Assembly (NCBI GenBank): GCA_023014335.1
Contig: JAECYW010000001.1
Coordinates: forward strand, 2,604,001-2,668,000
From: Galerina marginata
Lineage: Eukaryota; Basidiomycota; Agaricomycetes; Agaricales; Galerinaceae
Direction: 5' to 3'
Length of the DNA stretch: 64,000 nucleotides
Shown here: piece after piece, positions 39,709-52,277 of the stretch
How the letters are laid out: each line of letters begins with the position of its first letter
How positions within the stretch are numbered: the stretch's first letter is position 1
Translations under genes and position numbers: made by a program
Notes under the pieces: generated by a model
Seen by the model: the letters and a program-made list of their open reading frames with translations, nothing else
Databases searched by the model: none
What the model was told of the DNA's origin: nothing

Positions 39709-40762
39709 CAAAGGAAAAATATACAACAACATGTTGGAAGTTACGCTACGTAGATGTGTGGCAAAGAGACAGATGAAGGCAAACAGAAGACAGGGCAGTC
39801 ACAGGAAACGGGGAATCAGCAAGGAAATAGGAAACTCGGAAACATGATATTGATATTGGGTGTTATTGGGATTGGGGAAAATGTTTATGGACGATAACAT
39901 GGAATGTGAGTTTATATACGATGATGGGCTGAATTAATGGTTGAAGATGAAGGCATGTAGATGAGCAGGCAGGCAGACAGACAGCGAACATGTGTAGAGA
40001 AAGAAAGAAAGACAAGGGGTTATATATGATGATGATCAATGTGTGAATGATAATGGGATGTAAAAGAAGATGATGAATAATGATGCTTTAAGATGAAAAT
40101 GAAAGGGGTAACGAGGAGTGGTGGTGAACAATTGGTTGGTTGATTTGCTTTGGTTGTTGGATTGAAGTGCAAATAGATAGAGATGATAGACGCAGAGACG
40201 CAGACGGAGACACAGAGAGCAGATACTAGACAAACAACAAACAACAAGTCCACAGGAAAAGAAAACACAGGAAGACACAGAAAAAGGGAAAAGCGAAATA
40301 AGATATCGCAGGATATGCAATGGTTTCTTCAGATACGGCACTGGTGCGTGTATGCATGGGTTATTCGGGTTACTCGTGTGGGTCGGCGCATATGCCAACG
40401 GCGGTGTGGATGCAGAGTGCGGCAGGGTTCGGATGGACATGCGTTATCCTCGATGTAATACATAGATATATTGCGTGCGTGCGATTGCGTGTATGCGTGC
40501 AAGGCGGGGTGATAATGGTGTTGCGAGATGCGTTGCGAGTGATGAATGCTGGTATGGTTATATGCGGATGGTGTGTGTGTGCGTGTGTGAGATGATTGAA
40601 AACATGTTGAATGTGATGCTGAAAAATGCGGGTAGAGAGAGAGAAAAATATGATGAGATCCACCCATAGCGAGGCAGCCAGCCGGCCCTCTATGAATTAT
40701 CGGCAGCATGATGGCATTATGAAGACGAGGATGAAAGGAACGACGACAACAGCGATTAATGT
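39024..40762. other. Convergent 3' intergenic region, low-complexity
   Basis: 1.7 kb between the ends of PSY2 and the Whi3-like gene. It contains purine-rich simple sequence, including GATGAT and AGAAAG-type runs and GTGTGC-rich segments (40470-40600). No coding region is supported. A long 3' UTR for the Whi3-like gene is likely. Confidence 0.5.
39681..39707. repeat. (GA)n microsatellite
   Basis: An uninterrupted GA dinucleotide run of about 27 nt inside a longer purine-rich tract. It lies between convergent genes and is likely polymorphic in length. Confidence 0.9.
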
Positions 40763-43700
40763 TTAATCCTCGCCCAACCCTCCTTGGTGCGGCTGGTGCT
40801 GGTGCTGCTCGCTACCGGGTATCGACAGCGGCTGCAAGTGCGGAATCGTAGGTTGCCCAAACGGACTTTCGTTCGAGAAAGGCGGCACGCCAAACGGCGA
40901 GAACGTCGCCTGTTGCACACCTCCATACCCCCCGCCAAAGCCACCACCGCTGTGACCATTGTGGTTATGGTTTTGATTATGGCTGTGGCCATACATCGCC
41001 CCTACACCATTCGCCGCCGACCTTGGCACAAAGGCAGTGGAGGCCCCCGTCAGCGGCGTCGACGACGTTGTGCCGAACGCTATGCCTGACCCAGGGGACG
41101 TCGTGTAGAACCTCGGCGGTGGAGAGGAGAAGAAGCTTGCTCCTCCGCCAGCACCCGCACCACTGCCGCTGCTGCTACCACTGCTGCTCAAGTACACCTG
41201 TTGCTGCACCTGGGCTTGGGCCTGAGCTTGAGCCTGAGCCTGGGCAAGTGACGCCGGCGCCGTAGGCGACAGCACCGAATCACGCCTCAGGATGGCAGTC
41301 GGCAACGGCCCGCGATGTTGCAGCGTGAAGTCATCTGGCAGCCTGGGCTGGAACCCTTCCTGTTGTCCCTGACCCGAAGTCGAGTTCGAATTTGAAGACG
41401 ACGCCGACGAAGGTGGGGGCGGCATCTGGTGTTGTTGTTGCTGCTGCTGCTGCTGGTGATGATGATATTGATGATGTTGATGATTGCTCAGCGTCTGCAT
41501 AAGCTGCTGCTGCTGCTGAAGCGTCGGCCCGCCCGCATTACTCCCAGCGCTCGTAGGCGTGCGCACACCGAGCGGGTTCTTGCTATACGACAGCCGGATC
41601 CCGTTCTTCACGACCCCGCGCAGCGTGTTGCCCGACATCTCAGCGAGCGCCTTGGCTGCGTATTGCACGTCTTCGAACTGTTAAATAAAAATAGACAAAC
41701 ATGTGCCATCAGCAAGCTGTAGATTGTGGAGTGGGGAGCCCGACACCGGAACGGCAAGTCAACAGTGGGGAACAGAAAATGACAACTTACCTCGACAAAG
41801 CACATCGGCCCGTTGGCCTTGTGCCTGAAGCAGAGCTTTCGATACCCCGGCCGCACGGAGAAGACCTCGCGCAAGGTCTCTTCCAAATAGTCGCTCGGGT
41901 ACCCGATTGGAGGCGGCGACGTCGGCAGGTTGCCTACATACAGTGTGTTGATCTGCACAACAAAAACAAAACAAAAAGAAAGGACGTCAGCATGGACGAC
42001 GTCATTCACACTTGAGATACCGATAACCAAAAATGAACGCATATCAAAAGATAAAATAAAAGAAGGCCTTGAACAATAAGCCATGCAAAATTGCAAAGCA
42101 CAAAAAACTCTGCAAACTAAAGAAAAGGCCCACTCACAGGAGGATTCTGGTCCACCGTCCCTCTCACACCAACAGACCCACTCATCCCGCCATTAGTGCC
42201 CCCACTCGTCCCAGAGCCAGAGCCTGACCCAGTCGCAGAAGCACCCGACCCGGACCCACCAGACGCAGACGCCGGCGATGGCAGTTGCGGCGACGTATGG
42301 CCTCCACTTCCCGTGTCCACACTCCCAGCAGCGCTGCTCCCACTACTCAGCGGCGCTACCAGTTGTGCTCGTGTTGATGGCAGTGGTGCTAGCGCCACCA
42401 GGCCCTATGGGCTGCTGGGCCAAAGACGCCGCCGACGACGTCATCATATACCCCGCAAGGACCCCTCGCGAACCCAGAGGCAGAAGCACCGGTGGTGAAC
42501 CCCAATCGCGCACCAACGTACCCAATAGGATTCGCACTGCCTGGCGCAGAGTCAGCAGCACCTACCACACTCCCCGTTTCGCTTGACTCGCTCTGCGACG
42601 AGCCGTGGTACCCCTGCTGCTGCTGTTGGTTTTGCAGCTGTTGTTGGAGCTGAAGCTGCTGCTGCTCATGTAGATGCATATACTGTGGCTGGTACTGGTA
42701 CCCCTGCCCAAGGCCTTGTTGCTGTTGGGGTGTGAACCCAGGAGAAGCGGACCGCTCTGACGCAGTCGCTGCAGGTCGGGCGACAGCAGCCGCATTATTG
42801 ATACGGTCCCAAGGACCGACAATTTCGTCTTGCTGGCCATTATGTTCTTCTCCATTCCCTTCGCTTTGTTCCTTCAGCTCTTGCTCTTGGTCTTGCCCCT
42901 CCTCTTCCACATCACCAAATACCGGACTCGCAACGGAAAGAGGATCCACTCCAGTCGGTTGGCGCTATCGAACTTGGCGTCCACAATGACGAAACGGACG
43001 CAGAAGCAGAGGCCGAGACACTGCCACTAGTGGTGCCAGTGCTTGCCGTTGAGGTCTGCCTTGAAATTCCGGTCAAACCAACTCCATTGGCAGGGGTGGT
43101 AGCAGATGCGGGCACTCCATGGAAAGCATCGTATGCGGCGGCATTACTCGCTCTCAAACGCATCAAATTTAACTCTCTCTCCCTATCCTTTGACTCCTTC
43201 CTCTTCCTCAGCTGCTCGTCATCGTCCACACGCTCGCGTGCGCCGCCACCAGAGGAAACAGACGACAACGACAACCCACTCAAGCCCAACGAAAGCAGGC
43301 TATCTCGCTTCCGTTCGTCCTCATGCGCGGTACCGTTAACGTTGGGGCCCAGACCCGTCGGCAAACCATTGACAGAGGTCGAATCCTGTTGACCCTGAGC
43401 CTGGGAAGAATTCGCTTGCTGCAAACCAGAATCACGCCACCCCAAACGCGCGATGCTCTCCCTATTCGAGGCCGTCACGGAGCTGGAAGTCGCATTGGTG
43501 GCGTTGGCAGGGCTCGGAAACGCAGGCTCGACGCTGAACGCATCAAGTCCCGCGACGCTCAGCCCGCTCATGTGCGGCTGCGTCTGGGTTTGCTGCTGTA
43601 AACCCCCTCCCACACCAACCCCGACGCCAACGCCAGGGACAGGGCCAACACCTCGCTTCGTGTGCAAATTTTTCTTTGCCATCTCCGCCTTGAGAACTGC

Positions 43701-45057
43701 GCCTTTCTCGATGTCCACTCGCCGCCCCTGCAGGACATCCCGGGCAGCAAGGGCCTCTTCCCGTGAGCGGAACTTGGCAAAGCCGATAATTTGCTTGCGA
43801 GGTGGCAAGTTGAGGTTGGAGCCTACGCCGGCGCCGGCGAGCCCCATGCCCAGCCCCAGGCCAGCAGCACCGCCTGGCCCAGCGCCGAGATAGTGTCCGC
43901 TAGTGAGGTCATCCGCGGATGGTGCTGGACCGGGCCATGATGCCATAGTTCCGTCACGGCCTCCATCGACAACGACGCCGCCTTGGTTGACGGTGACGAG
44001 ATTGTAGGGGTCGTTGGGGCCAGGCATACTGGAAGCCAGGTCCTCGAAGGGCGTTGACACCGACGCCGTTGGGGAGGGAACTGCCAGGTGGACCGCCTAC
44101 AAGAGAGCCATAGGCGGTATATTCCTTATTTGGGATCTTCAAAGTGGCTGCTTCGAATCCTGTGCTAAAGGTAAACATATTCTGAAATTCACGTTCCTGC
44201 AAAAATGTAAAGTCAACGGTGGTAAACACCGGAAGAGGGAAGAATACATACCTGCATGTCTTCGGGAAAACCGACGACGAATATAGTGGAGATTTCTTCT
44301 CCGTTGGAGGTGGTATTTGCGCCATTGGCCATATTCATGCTCACAGAGGTAGTGAGACCGGGTGGCACGGCTGGGTTGGAGGATGCACCCATAGCAGGCA
44401 CGTGAGGGCCGTAGGGCGTCTGGGAAGAGAGTTGGACGCCGTTGGACGAGTATTGTGCAACGGGATAGGGCTGCTGCTGCTGAGTGGCAGGCTTGGGGGG
44501 ATTGTGGAGGGACGAGCCTGAGTATGGGTCGGCGAGGTAGGACTTATGTACGCCGTTGGGCTGAGAGTTATAGTCAGTAAGACTGACGATGGTCGTAAGG
44601 CTGCATGTGAGATGGGACGGGAGATGTCATCTGGGCGGAGAAAGCTTCTGCGGAGGGATAGAAGGCGGTTGGATCGCGGTACGGCTGCCCTGGGTTGTTG
44701 CCGAGCGCAGGACTGGTTGGCCTGATGTCTGGAGCGGGTTGCGTTGGGATACGAGGTGAAAGTAGCGCGGTAGTTGGGGTTTGGGAAGCCGTTGAGCTTA
44801 GCGGGGAACTTTGGCTGCTCGTAGTCGTTGTAGTCGTAGAGAGCAGGGTGGGGGTGGTGTATATGCATCTGGTGGAAGGGTGGGGCGTCGGGGGAGTCTG
44901 GGCGATGGAGGGGCTGGCGGAGGAAGGGGGCGTCGTGGTCGTCGTGGAGGTCGGAGTCGTCGAGGGGCTCAGCGTCTGCCTGGGCATCGAGGGAGGCGAG
45001 CAGAGACTTGTTTATGAAATCCTCATCCTGCTGGTGGAGGACGGCGGCGGAGGGCAT
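40763..45057 (-). CDS. WHI3: Whi3/Scw1-type RNA-binding protein with two RRM domains
   Basis: Whi3-family proteins bind mRNAs and can form condensates through Q-rich regions. The start [19 protein letters not shown] leads a disordered His/Pro/Tyr-rich N-terminus. RRM1 is split: RNP2 ([13 protein letters not shown]) and [22 protein letters not shown] lie near 44140-44310, while RNP1 ([24 protein letters not shown]) lies near 43730-43800, with about 130 Gly/Ala/Pro-rich residues between. A long linker with Ser/Gly repeats and a Gln-rich block (about 42600-42720) follows. RRM2 is [30 protein letters not shown] to [20 protein letters not shown], then [16 protein letters not shown], a typical Whi3/Scw1 ending. 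The C-terminus is rich in Gln, His and AQ repeats and ends GGLGED. Frame changes near 44080, 42945 and 42450 need skipped bases or unseen introns. It is a long protein of about 1200 residues. Confidence 0.8.
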
Positions 45058-47028
45058 TTCTGTGTTCAAAAGACGGGGGACAGGGACATGCGCGGACGCG
45101 TATGGGATTGGGGACGGAGGACAAGATAGAGACGATCGAGGGTGATCAACCCCCGACTGTCACACATCCAAATCAATTCACACAAACAACAATCCTTCAA
45201 TTCCAATCCCACGCACTGACCTTTTGTAAACAACACGTGCTTCGTCACCGCCCGGTCTCCTCGGAATGCCGCCCATTGGCTCAGCGACGGACAGTGTACA
45301 GTGCCCACCCATTCGCGTCCCTCGTCGCAGTAGTCTTGCAGCAGAGCCCCATCTGATCTGTCAGACTGCGGACAGCATAGCCTGTGTTGCCAGTGTGGGC
45401 TCGAGCAAGTCGTCCATAGTTGCCAGTCGTGGCGTAGTGGTCGTCGTAGCACAAAGAGTCACCGAATGGGTGTGACCACACAACTTGCAAACTTCGGCAC
45501 TAACCAGAATATTTCACGCGTAGGGTTAGCTGCATATTATTTTATTTCTATCTGTATCCACGGGACATCACGAATGAAATTTCTGCAAGTTGTCTGTAGG
45601 CGTCATTGCCTCTTCCAGCCATAAATTTATTACTGACCATTCGGGCTATGTCCAAAAACCCTTGCTCCGTCGAGACGCGTACCTCCGTTGATATCTGCTT
45701 CTACATTCGATCCGTCTCCTAACGCTCTGTCCTACTAACAGGCTTTACCCACAACATAGCACCCTGATTATCAGTCGATCTTCATAACAATGTAGTTCCG
45801 CGTTTCGCTTTATTCCACCCCTGTTCCGGCACCAGCTTGCCCGAAGGATACAAGAACGCGAGGATGATCACAACGTATGGCAATTTGTTTAGAAACGAAG
45901 CTAGATGTCCGTAAAATAAACGAAAAGTTAGCGCTTGCAAGTAATATGGAGTGACGCACCAGAGTTATATTCCACCGACCACAAGATCCAAGTCTAGCGC
46001 CAAAAGACGCAGTGCCACTTCCATCTTTCTCCTCGATCCCATTAGCCACTCGTCCTCCTCGATCCTCGGAGTCGTTAATTTGTCTCATGCCATCTTCGCC
46101 CATCTCTCCTAGGATTCATTGCCCTCCAGCCGAACCCTCGTTTCCAATGCAGAACTTCCCATACCACCGGCGGGCGGGCGGGCGGCGCCCCTACATGTCA
46201 TAGCCGCGCTTTAGAGTGACTCCATTTTTCTGCGTTTCGTCGCCAACCAAGTTCGTTCAACTATGCAAAAGTCAGTGGCATGCTTCACGACAAGAGAAAG
46301 ACAAACAAAAAAGGACTTACTACAGGTAATCGGGTCCTACACCGCCAATTATACTCCATGACATTGCGCCTTCTCTGCGTGGTCAAGTTAGTCACTTTCC
46401 TTCACCTCTCATCAGCTCTTCGTCTTCGACCCGCCTGTTGTCCGTTTTGCATGTCCCCTCCACTGTCTCCGCCCCGTCAAATATCGAGGGCGTAGGCTTC
46501 GCAAAAAATGGAACAATCTCGTCTGTAATCCATCACCCACGCCTCTTACGCCTGACCGACTAGACGCCTGGTCTCCTAACAAGTCACCACCAATCCACAC
46601 CACACCCGGATATCGAAAACGAGTTTCCATTCAGCCTTTTACCAGTAATCGCCACCGAGTTCCGAGTTCACAACCAAGCTCAGAAAAAAATCAAGAACCC
46701 AAGAAAGGCCATCATATTGGATTTCCTGCAAACTAAAATTCAAAAAGTCTATCCAGTCAGTTCCACATTTCACAAAGTGACAGAAAAAATGAAAGAGAGC
46801 GAACAGCGCACCTATATAGTACAATATTACACAGGTATACCCAAGACGTCCATGTCGTCAGTGCAACGGGTAAGAGCCAAAATAAAAAATACAGATAGTA
46901 TTACGCGTAATTCCCGGTATATCGCGTCCTTCACCGTTCTTGATCCGAAAGATTCTCTAACATGCTTCTAATCTTCATCATAATCTTCGAAGTTCGTTCA
47001 CCTCCAAGCCCACTCATATGACCTCACA
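45058..47028. other. Long upstream region of the Whi3-like gene
   Basis: About 2 kb without a supported gene. It lies upstream of the minus-strand Whi3-like gene and could contain a long 5' UTR with introns, as seen for many fungal regulators. Short open frames (for example 45281-45490 on the minus strand and 46717-46971 on the plus strand) have no recognisable motifs. Confidence 0.4.
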
Positions 47029-47612
47029 CTACCTACCCAACCATCCCCCGCCCGGACCTCCACCCCACTCGCCCAACACCCCTAAGCCCAGCACCGCGCC
47101 AACCGCGACGAACACCACGAGCGCGCACATAAAGCTCCCTACAAACCGCCATCGTGCCCGCCGATCCGCAGCCCCAGGCGCCCCAATATACGCAGTGAGG
47201 CACCGCCAGCAAAGGGTGTCCCGAAGTCAGAGGCGTCGGGCCGAACCCTGAAGATGGATGGGGGTATAAAGACGGAGAGGAGGTAGAGGCAGAGGCAGAG
47301 AAAGGGATGTACGGCTGATCAGAGGACGTGGGTGGCCAGGAGGACGAGGACGGGCCAGAAGCAGGAGGGAAGCGCAGAGGGGGTGTTCGGATGGGGGCTC
47401 AAGGAGGCATACGCAGGCGGTGGGGTGTGCCCCTTTATATTATTCCAAGCACGAGCACCTCCACGCGAAGTATTATTATACGCGTCATCTGGGCTCAGAG
47501 TGAGACTCGGGTTCGGCGTCTCTCCGTCTGCATGTGGGCTTGGGTTCGAGTTTGGGTGTGGGTGTGGGTGCTGGCTCGGCGTGGGTACCAGAGCGTTCGC
47601 ATCGAATGCCAT
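47029..47612 (-). CDS. Weak candidate: Pro-rich protein with a C-terminal membrane segment
   Basis: The frame begins MAFDANALVPTPSQHPHPHP and stays open for 97 residues with a Pro/Ser/His-rich composition and a PPPAY motif, then meets a stop near 47319. A different frame from about 47200 to the stop at 47029-47031 reads AADRRARWRFVGSF followed by a strongly hydrophobic stretch (CALVVFVAVGAVLGLGVLG), which looks like a membrane helix. Joining them needs an intron or a base correction that I cannot fix. I do not recognise the family. It could be a single-pass membrane protein with a disordered cytosolic part, or chance. Confidence 0.3.
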
Positions 47613-49631
47613 GATGATGCGCGCAGGCGTGTCTGCCTCTGTACGTACGCGTGGTGAGGTGCGGTGTTATGGAGCAGAGCAGGAGATTGGCAGGGCTTCG
47701 GCTCGTCGAGCTCTCCGGCTCTGTTGGTAGATAGGGAGTTGGGCGCGAGATTGGATCGAGGAAGAGTAGGACCTGTGCGTGAATCAACAACACGAATCGA
47801 GAGAATAGAGTCCGCCCGATGAGTTGCAGCGGAAGCTCCGCGATGCCGATCGAGTTAGAAGGCTGGTTGGAAATAACGTTTTTGCGCTCAACGTCGATGT
47901 CGATGTCGTTGCTGATGTCGCTGTCTGAATGAATGATCTGATACGAAATGAGATGTCAAGTAAGACCTCGTTGTATATCCGGTTCTAATTTCGCGAAGTG
48001 AGTGTATGGCGTCTTGGCGAGTAGTCTTGTGGTAAGCAGATATGACGTCAATGATTTCTGGACCCTTTACTGTGGAAGTGTCGGGTTCGAAGTGCAGGCG
48101 TAACCGCCGTACCGGTTACAGTGTTTTGAAAATATCTAGTCAACCGCTGATCACAGGTTGACTGCGGCTAACCTAGAGTTCCGGGATTGAGAGGGACAAA
48201 TTGCTCAGGTGAAAAAAGTGAATGACCCTTGAGTTTGACAGGGAGTATGGGTATCTGGAAGGGCTGGAATCCTAAAATACGAGGTGGGAGAGGAACTGCT
48301 TGAATCTCGGACAATGCTTGACACTGGACTTTGAAAATATGACTGACTGCTCCGAGAACTGGGAAAGGAGTCGGTTGGGGTATGTCCAAAGCTCTGGGCC
48401 GTGTCTAAATCCAAAAGCCAGAGCAAAACGAGGCGTAAAACGTTCTGTCTTCTTCAGTTCCAACCTCCGAGTGCCTGGGGTTTCGTGGAGCACGAGGGCC
48501 TTTCGTGATGCCGATAAGGAATAGCAGAACGAAGCAAGCAAGGAATGCGGACTCAGGAGTACCGCTCAGGCTTCCTTTCAGCACGATTTAAAAAGGGTAC
48601 AATGGCACACCGTCAACTGTCAAGGATATACTTACTTATGTACGACACGCCTCGTTGCTTTCGCTCGGATCAGTCGAGTGCCAGTGAAACGGGTGTGGAC
48701 GGCCAGGCGAGGGTTTCAGCAGGCTGCCTGAGCAACTGTCCAATGAGCTCGATAGCGCCAGGAAAATGCGTGGACCGCTTAAGAGGCAACCAAGAAACAG
48801 GAAGAAAGGACAACAGATAGGTAGGTGTACGTTCGAGCCAGACGTCAGTCCTCCAAGCTTATCGCGGATTCAACCGACATGGACGTCTGCGATGAAGCGG
48901 AGCCAAACGAGACCGGCCCGGCCATAAGTCATAATTCGGGAGAACAAAAGAAATTCTTTCGTCCTTCCTTTCCCGCTAGGATTCTAGATGGAGAGGGATG
49001 GAGAGATGAAAGCATTTTGCCCCAGAAGCCCAAATTTATAGCTAACTTGTAGTCAGAGTGTGTTTGTGTGACTCTCAATAACTTCAAGAGATGCTACTTT
49101 TGACTTGTGTAATTTTAGAGGACAGCAAAAGCAGAGAAAGGTATTCTTATACCGCTCAATCATCAATGACATCCTTGGTTATTTTCGACATGAAAAAGTC
49201 TCAGAACCAGACTGACAAAAAGCCGAAAGTTCGGTCGTCTTCAAGAAAATGCCAGAAGTTTTCGCATTTCATTACCGCGCACTGTCCGAACATCCTCGGA
49301 GGCACCATTCGTTTCGAATGCCCTCCCTACTAGGAAACCTAACACTTTATCATACAACACGGATTTTATACGGTGAATTGACCTAATATGTCTGAGGTGG
49401 AAAGCAAAGAAAAATAGCCAGAGCATGACAGACGGAAGAGGGAAGTATAGCAGAATTATCCAGTGCAGAACTCTGGGAACCGAGGTCGAGATCGACTTGC
49501 AATGCAAGGTGAGAAATAGCTGGTATATACATCAGGAGAAAAGAATGAAGGAAGGGAGAAAAACCAATTGGTAGAATTTCAAATCCATTTTAAATCCATT
49601 TCTTCCGCAAGGGTCCTGTATAATATCCCCG
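47613..49631. other. Intergenic or unresolved stretch
   Basis: About 2 kb. On the minus strand between 48168 and 48560 several frames look protein-like (a hydrophobic ALLACFVLLFLIG segment, then IQAVPLPPRILGFQPFQIP), but they lie in different frames and I could not build a gene. The rest, including 48830-49630, shows nothing I can support beyond the likely 3' UTR of APT1. Confidence 0.4.
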
Positions 49632-50834
49632 TTACTTTGGAATGGCCATTTTAATGAACGTCTTCAAGTCTTCCAACTCCTGAGGCGTCGTTTCATGGCC
49701 GAGGCCATCATATACATTGTAATCCAGACCTTTAAGCTCACCGTCCTTGGCGACGGGGATGCCCAGCTGTTCGACGAGGAATTCGGACGACATTTTGGCG
49801 AATTGGAGCTTGACAAGGGGGTCGGCGCTGCCGGTGCCCCAGAATACGGGCGTAGAGGCAGCATTTTTGGAAGCCATCTGCCAGGTAATCAGTCAGATGA
49901 TGTTAGAGACCATGCAAGGTGTCTGGCAACGACAAACTTCTTTAAATTTATTTTTCATAGGGTAACCAGCCGCTCATGACTGCGATGCCAGCGAGCTTGT
50001 GGTCTCCAGTGAGACCAGAGAGTAGCGACATGGCACCTCCTTGGCTGAAACCGCCCAGAACAATCCGACTGGGGTCAATGCCATTGATTTCGATTTCATA
50101 TTTGACCAACTCGTTGATCATATTCGCTGATTTTACCATTCCTTGCTCATCCTCTGTTGTATCGAATCCAAACGAATATATGTCAAACCTATGGTCATAT
50201 GTTCCACGATGTCAGTATGAGGTAACCGTGTGTCTGGGAGAGAATTTACCATGATGGCATTGTAATACCCATGTTAGCGGTGACGGGACGGACGGGGCTT
50301 ATTAATTAAGAGTTGGGGAAATAGTCAATAATCCAGGAATTTTGTGGAAGGAATCGAGGAGAGCGAGGAGACATTATTAGCTTGCATGTATAAATTTCAT
50401 CGCAGGCCAGACATACGAGTGAGGTAACATCCATTTAACATGGGCAAGAGCAGGGTCCACCTTGAACATGTCGGCAACGGGGCGCCACCCATTTCCTGTA
50501 TCGCCTAAGCCCTGCGAAAATTCCGAAAGTCTAAGAGACATGACCCACAGTCTACACGTTCGATAAAAACGCTTACATGGACGAAGATAACCGTCGCGGT
50601 GTGTTTAGCGACTGCAGGGACAGTCAGGTACTTGAGAATAGGAGCAGCGGCCATGGATTCTTTTTCGTGGATGGTCTTTCTCGACTCGACTACGAGCTGC
50701 TCGCTCGATGGCGCAGGATGAAGAGGATATGCCAAGCGGTAAAGAAGAGCGGCCAAGATACCAACTATGATTGTCCAGTAGAACATCCAGAAGACCTCCG
50801 TCCTGATATAATCGATCTCAGGCGCAATCGGCAT
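49632..50834 (-). CDS. APT1: Acyl-protein thioesterase 1 / lysophospholipase, with predicted N-terminal membrane anchor
   Basis: Acyl-protein thioesterases are alpha/beta hydrolases that remove palmitate from proteins. Motifs: VIFVHGLGDTGNGW (intron after VH), WMLPHSPVRPVTANMG, MPSWFDIYSFG, GFSQGGAMS (nucleophile Ser), PVFWGTGSADPLV (Asp) and GLGHETTPQEL (His), so the catalytic triad is complete. The frame is open upstream of the usual start (MAAAPILKYL) for about 60 codons to an ATG at 50834 directly preceded by a stop. This extension has a hydrophobic segment, VFWMFYWTIIVGILAALLY, that reads as a transmembrane helix. One extra A in a run near 49951-49955 makes a premature TAA; skipping it gives YENKFKE then MASKNAAS. 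The gene is divergent from TRM10, 203 bp apart. The short start would give the usual soluble enzyme. Confidence 0.9.
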
Positions 50835-50954
50835 CTACCGGTCTACCCGATGCAAAGCCCCTTAGTCCGCCGCCCTTGGAGAACATCTTTCGCGATCTCT
50901 GCCTCCAAGCGCTGAGCTGTCTTTCTTAAGGCAAACAGGGGCACCTATCAGGAG

Positions 50955-50962
50955 TATATAAA
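50955..50962 (+). promoter_or_regulatory. Candidate TATA box for TRM10
   Basis: TATATAAA lies 76 nt upstream of the TRM10 start codon, a position that fits a fungal TATA element with a short 5' UTR. It sits in the 203-bp region shared with the divergent APT1 gene. Confidence 0.4.
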
Positions 50963-51037
50963 CGCCCCGATAACGTCAAGAATAACAAGGAAGGTTGCGG
51001 CGGAAAATATCAGAGAGATAACTGTTTTCTTCGTCTT

Positions 51038-52277
51038 ATGGCCGAACCATCTCGCGAAGTTAAGGCTGATCCTGAATCACTCTCACCCGCACCTGGTCCT
51101 GCAGAGGATGGACCTACCTCAGAGCAGAAACCCATGTCCAAAAATGCTATCAAAAAGGCAGCGAAGGCCGAACGGCTCGCCGCTTTGAAGCTTGAGCGCC
51201 GTGCTCGGGAAAAGGCGGCGAAAAAGGAGAAGAAGCGAGAATTGGCTGAGAAACGAGCTGCAGGCGAACTCGACGAAGAAGAGGAGGAGGAAAGGAAGAG
51301 GCGTGCAAAGAAACCGAGACTCCAGTTCGGTGGCACCGTCGTCATCGACCTTGGATTTGACGACATGATGAACGAGAAGGTGAGCAGAATCATGTATGAC
51401 AGCTTCCCTTTCTGCCTTTCCTGTTTTGCCTGTTAATCACTTTCTTTTCTCTCTACAGGAAATCAAATCTTTATGCTCACAACTGGCGTACACGCACAGC
51501 GCCAACCGGCAGGGGGCGTTCCCATTTTCTCTGACCTTCACCTCTCTCAATGGCCGGACATATGAACGCCTTGAAAGCCTGGGAGAAGCCAGTTACAAAA
51601 GGTGGGCAAATACGCAATGGTGGTCAGACGGCTACGAACGCCTCTGGAAGAGCCCCCCAGACTCGAATGAACCTACAAGTGCAGCCAAACCCAAAGCCGC
51701 ATTTTCGGATCAGGTTAGCCTCGACGACAAGGAAAAAGTTGCTGCAGACTTCGGATCATCTAGCAGCGGAAAAGGCGACAAATTCTTCTGGGAATCCGTC
51801 GTTCGTGCCCCAGAACAGAGTTGTTTACCTTACGGCGGATACTGAGGATGAGCTGGTCGAGCTCCAGCCCGATGAAGTATACATAATTGGCGGTATATGT
51901 GACCACAATCGCTACAAGGTGGGTGGGAGCACCTCTCCTCGAAGGGCCATTCCTTCGTTCTTATCAACTTGTTCAACCGGTCATAGAACCTTTGTCTCGA
52001 TAAAGCAAAAGAATCCGGGATACGGACTGCCCGGCTTCCCATTGGACGTTACCTTGCTTCCCTACCCACCCGCAAAGTCCTAACAGTCAACCAGGTCTTC
52101 GAGATTCTCGTCAAGTGGGTCGAAACCAAGGACTGGGAAGAGTCCTTGTATTCAGTCATTCCCAAACGGAAATTCCAACAAGGGGGAAAAGGCAATCACG
52201 ACGCAAATATAGACCCAGCGGTAGAAGATGATGCCGATGCAGAAGTAGCAGCCCGACAGGCAGAAGAGGATACATAA
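51038..52277 (+). CDS. TRM10: tRNA (guanine-N1-)-methyltransferase, position 9 (Trm10, SPOUT family)
   Basis: Trm10 methylates N1 of guanine 9 in tRNAs with S-adenosylmethionine. The N-terminal ~90 residues are Lys/Glu-rich (SKNAIKKAAKAERLAALKLERR and so on), a typical tRNA-binding extension. The SPOUT domain follows: VVIDLGFDDMMNEKE, intron, IKSLCSQLAYTHSANR, FPFSLTFTSLNG, VVYLTADTEDELVEL, DEVYIIGGICDHNRYK, intron, NLCLDKAKESGIRTARLPIG, RKVLTVNQVFEILVKWVE, DWEESLYSVIPKRKF. The family motifs of the cofactor-binding knot are present. The tail is acidic (EDDADAEVAARQAEED). Frame changes once near 51808-51811: FFWESVVRAP in one frame, QNRVVYLTAD in the next. This is best explained by one extra C in CCCC. 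Confidence 0.9.

Noticed and set aside
42912..43893. Plus-strand frames opposite the Whi3-like gene
   Set aside because: The sense strand carries RRM motifs and a consistent protein; the opposite frames are biased shadows.
48168..48541. Minus-strand frames with a hydrophobic stretch and Pro-rich segments
   Set aside because: The attractive pieces lie in different frames and I could not join them with good splice sites or find a start.
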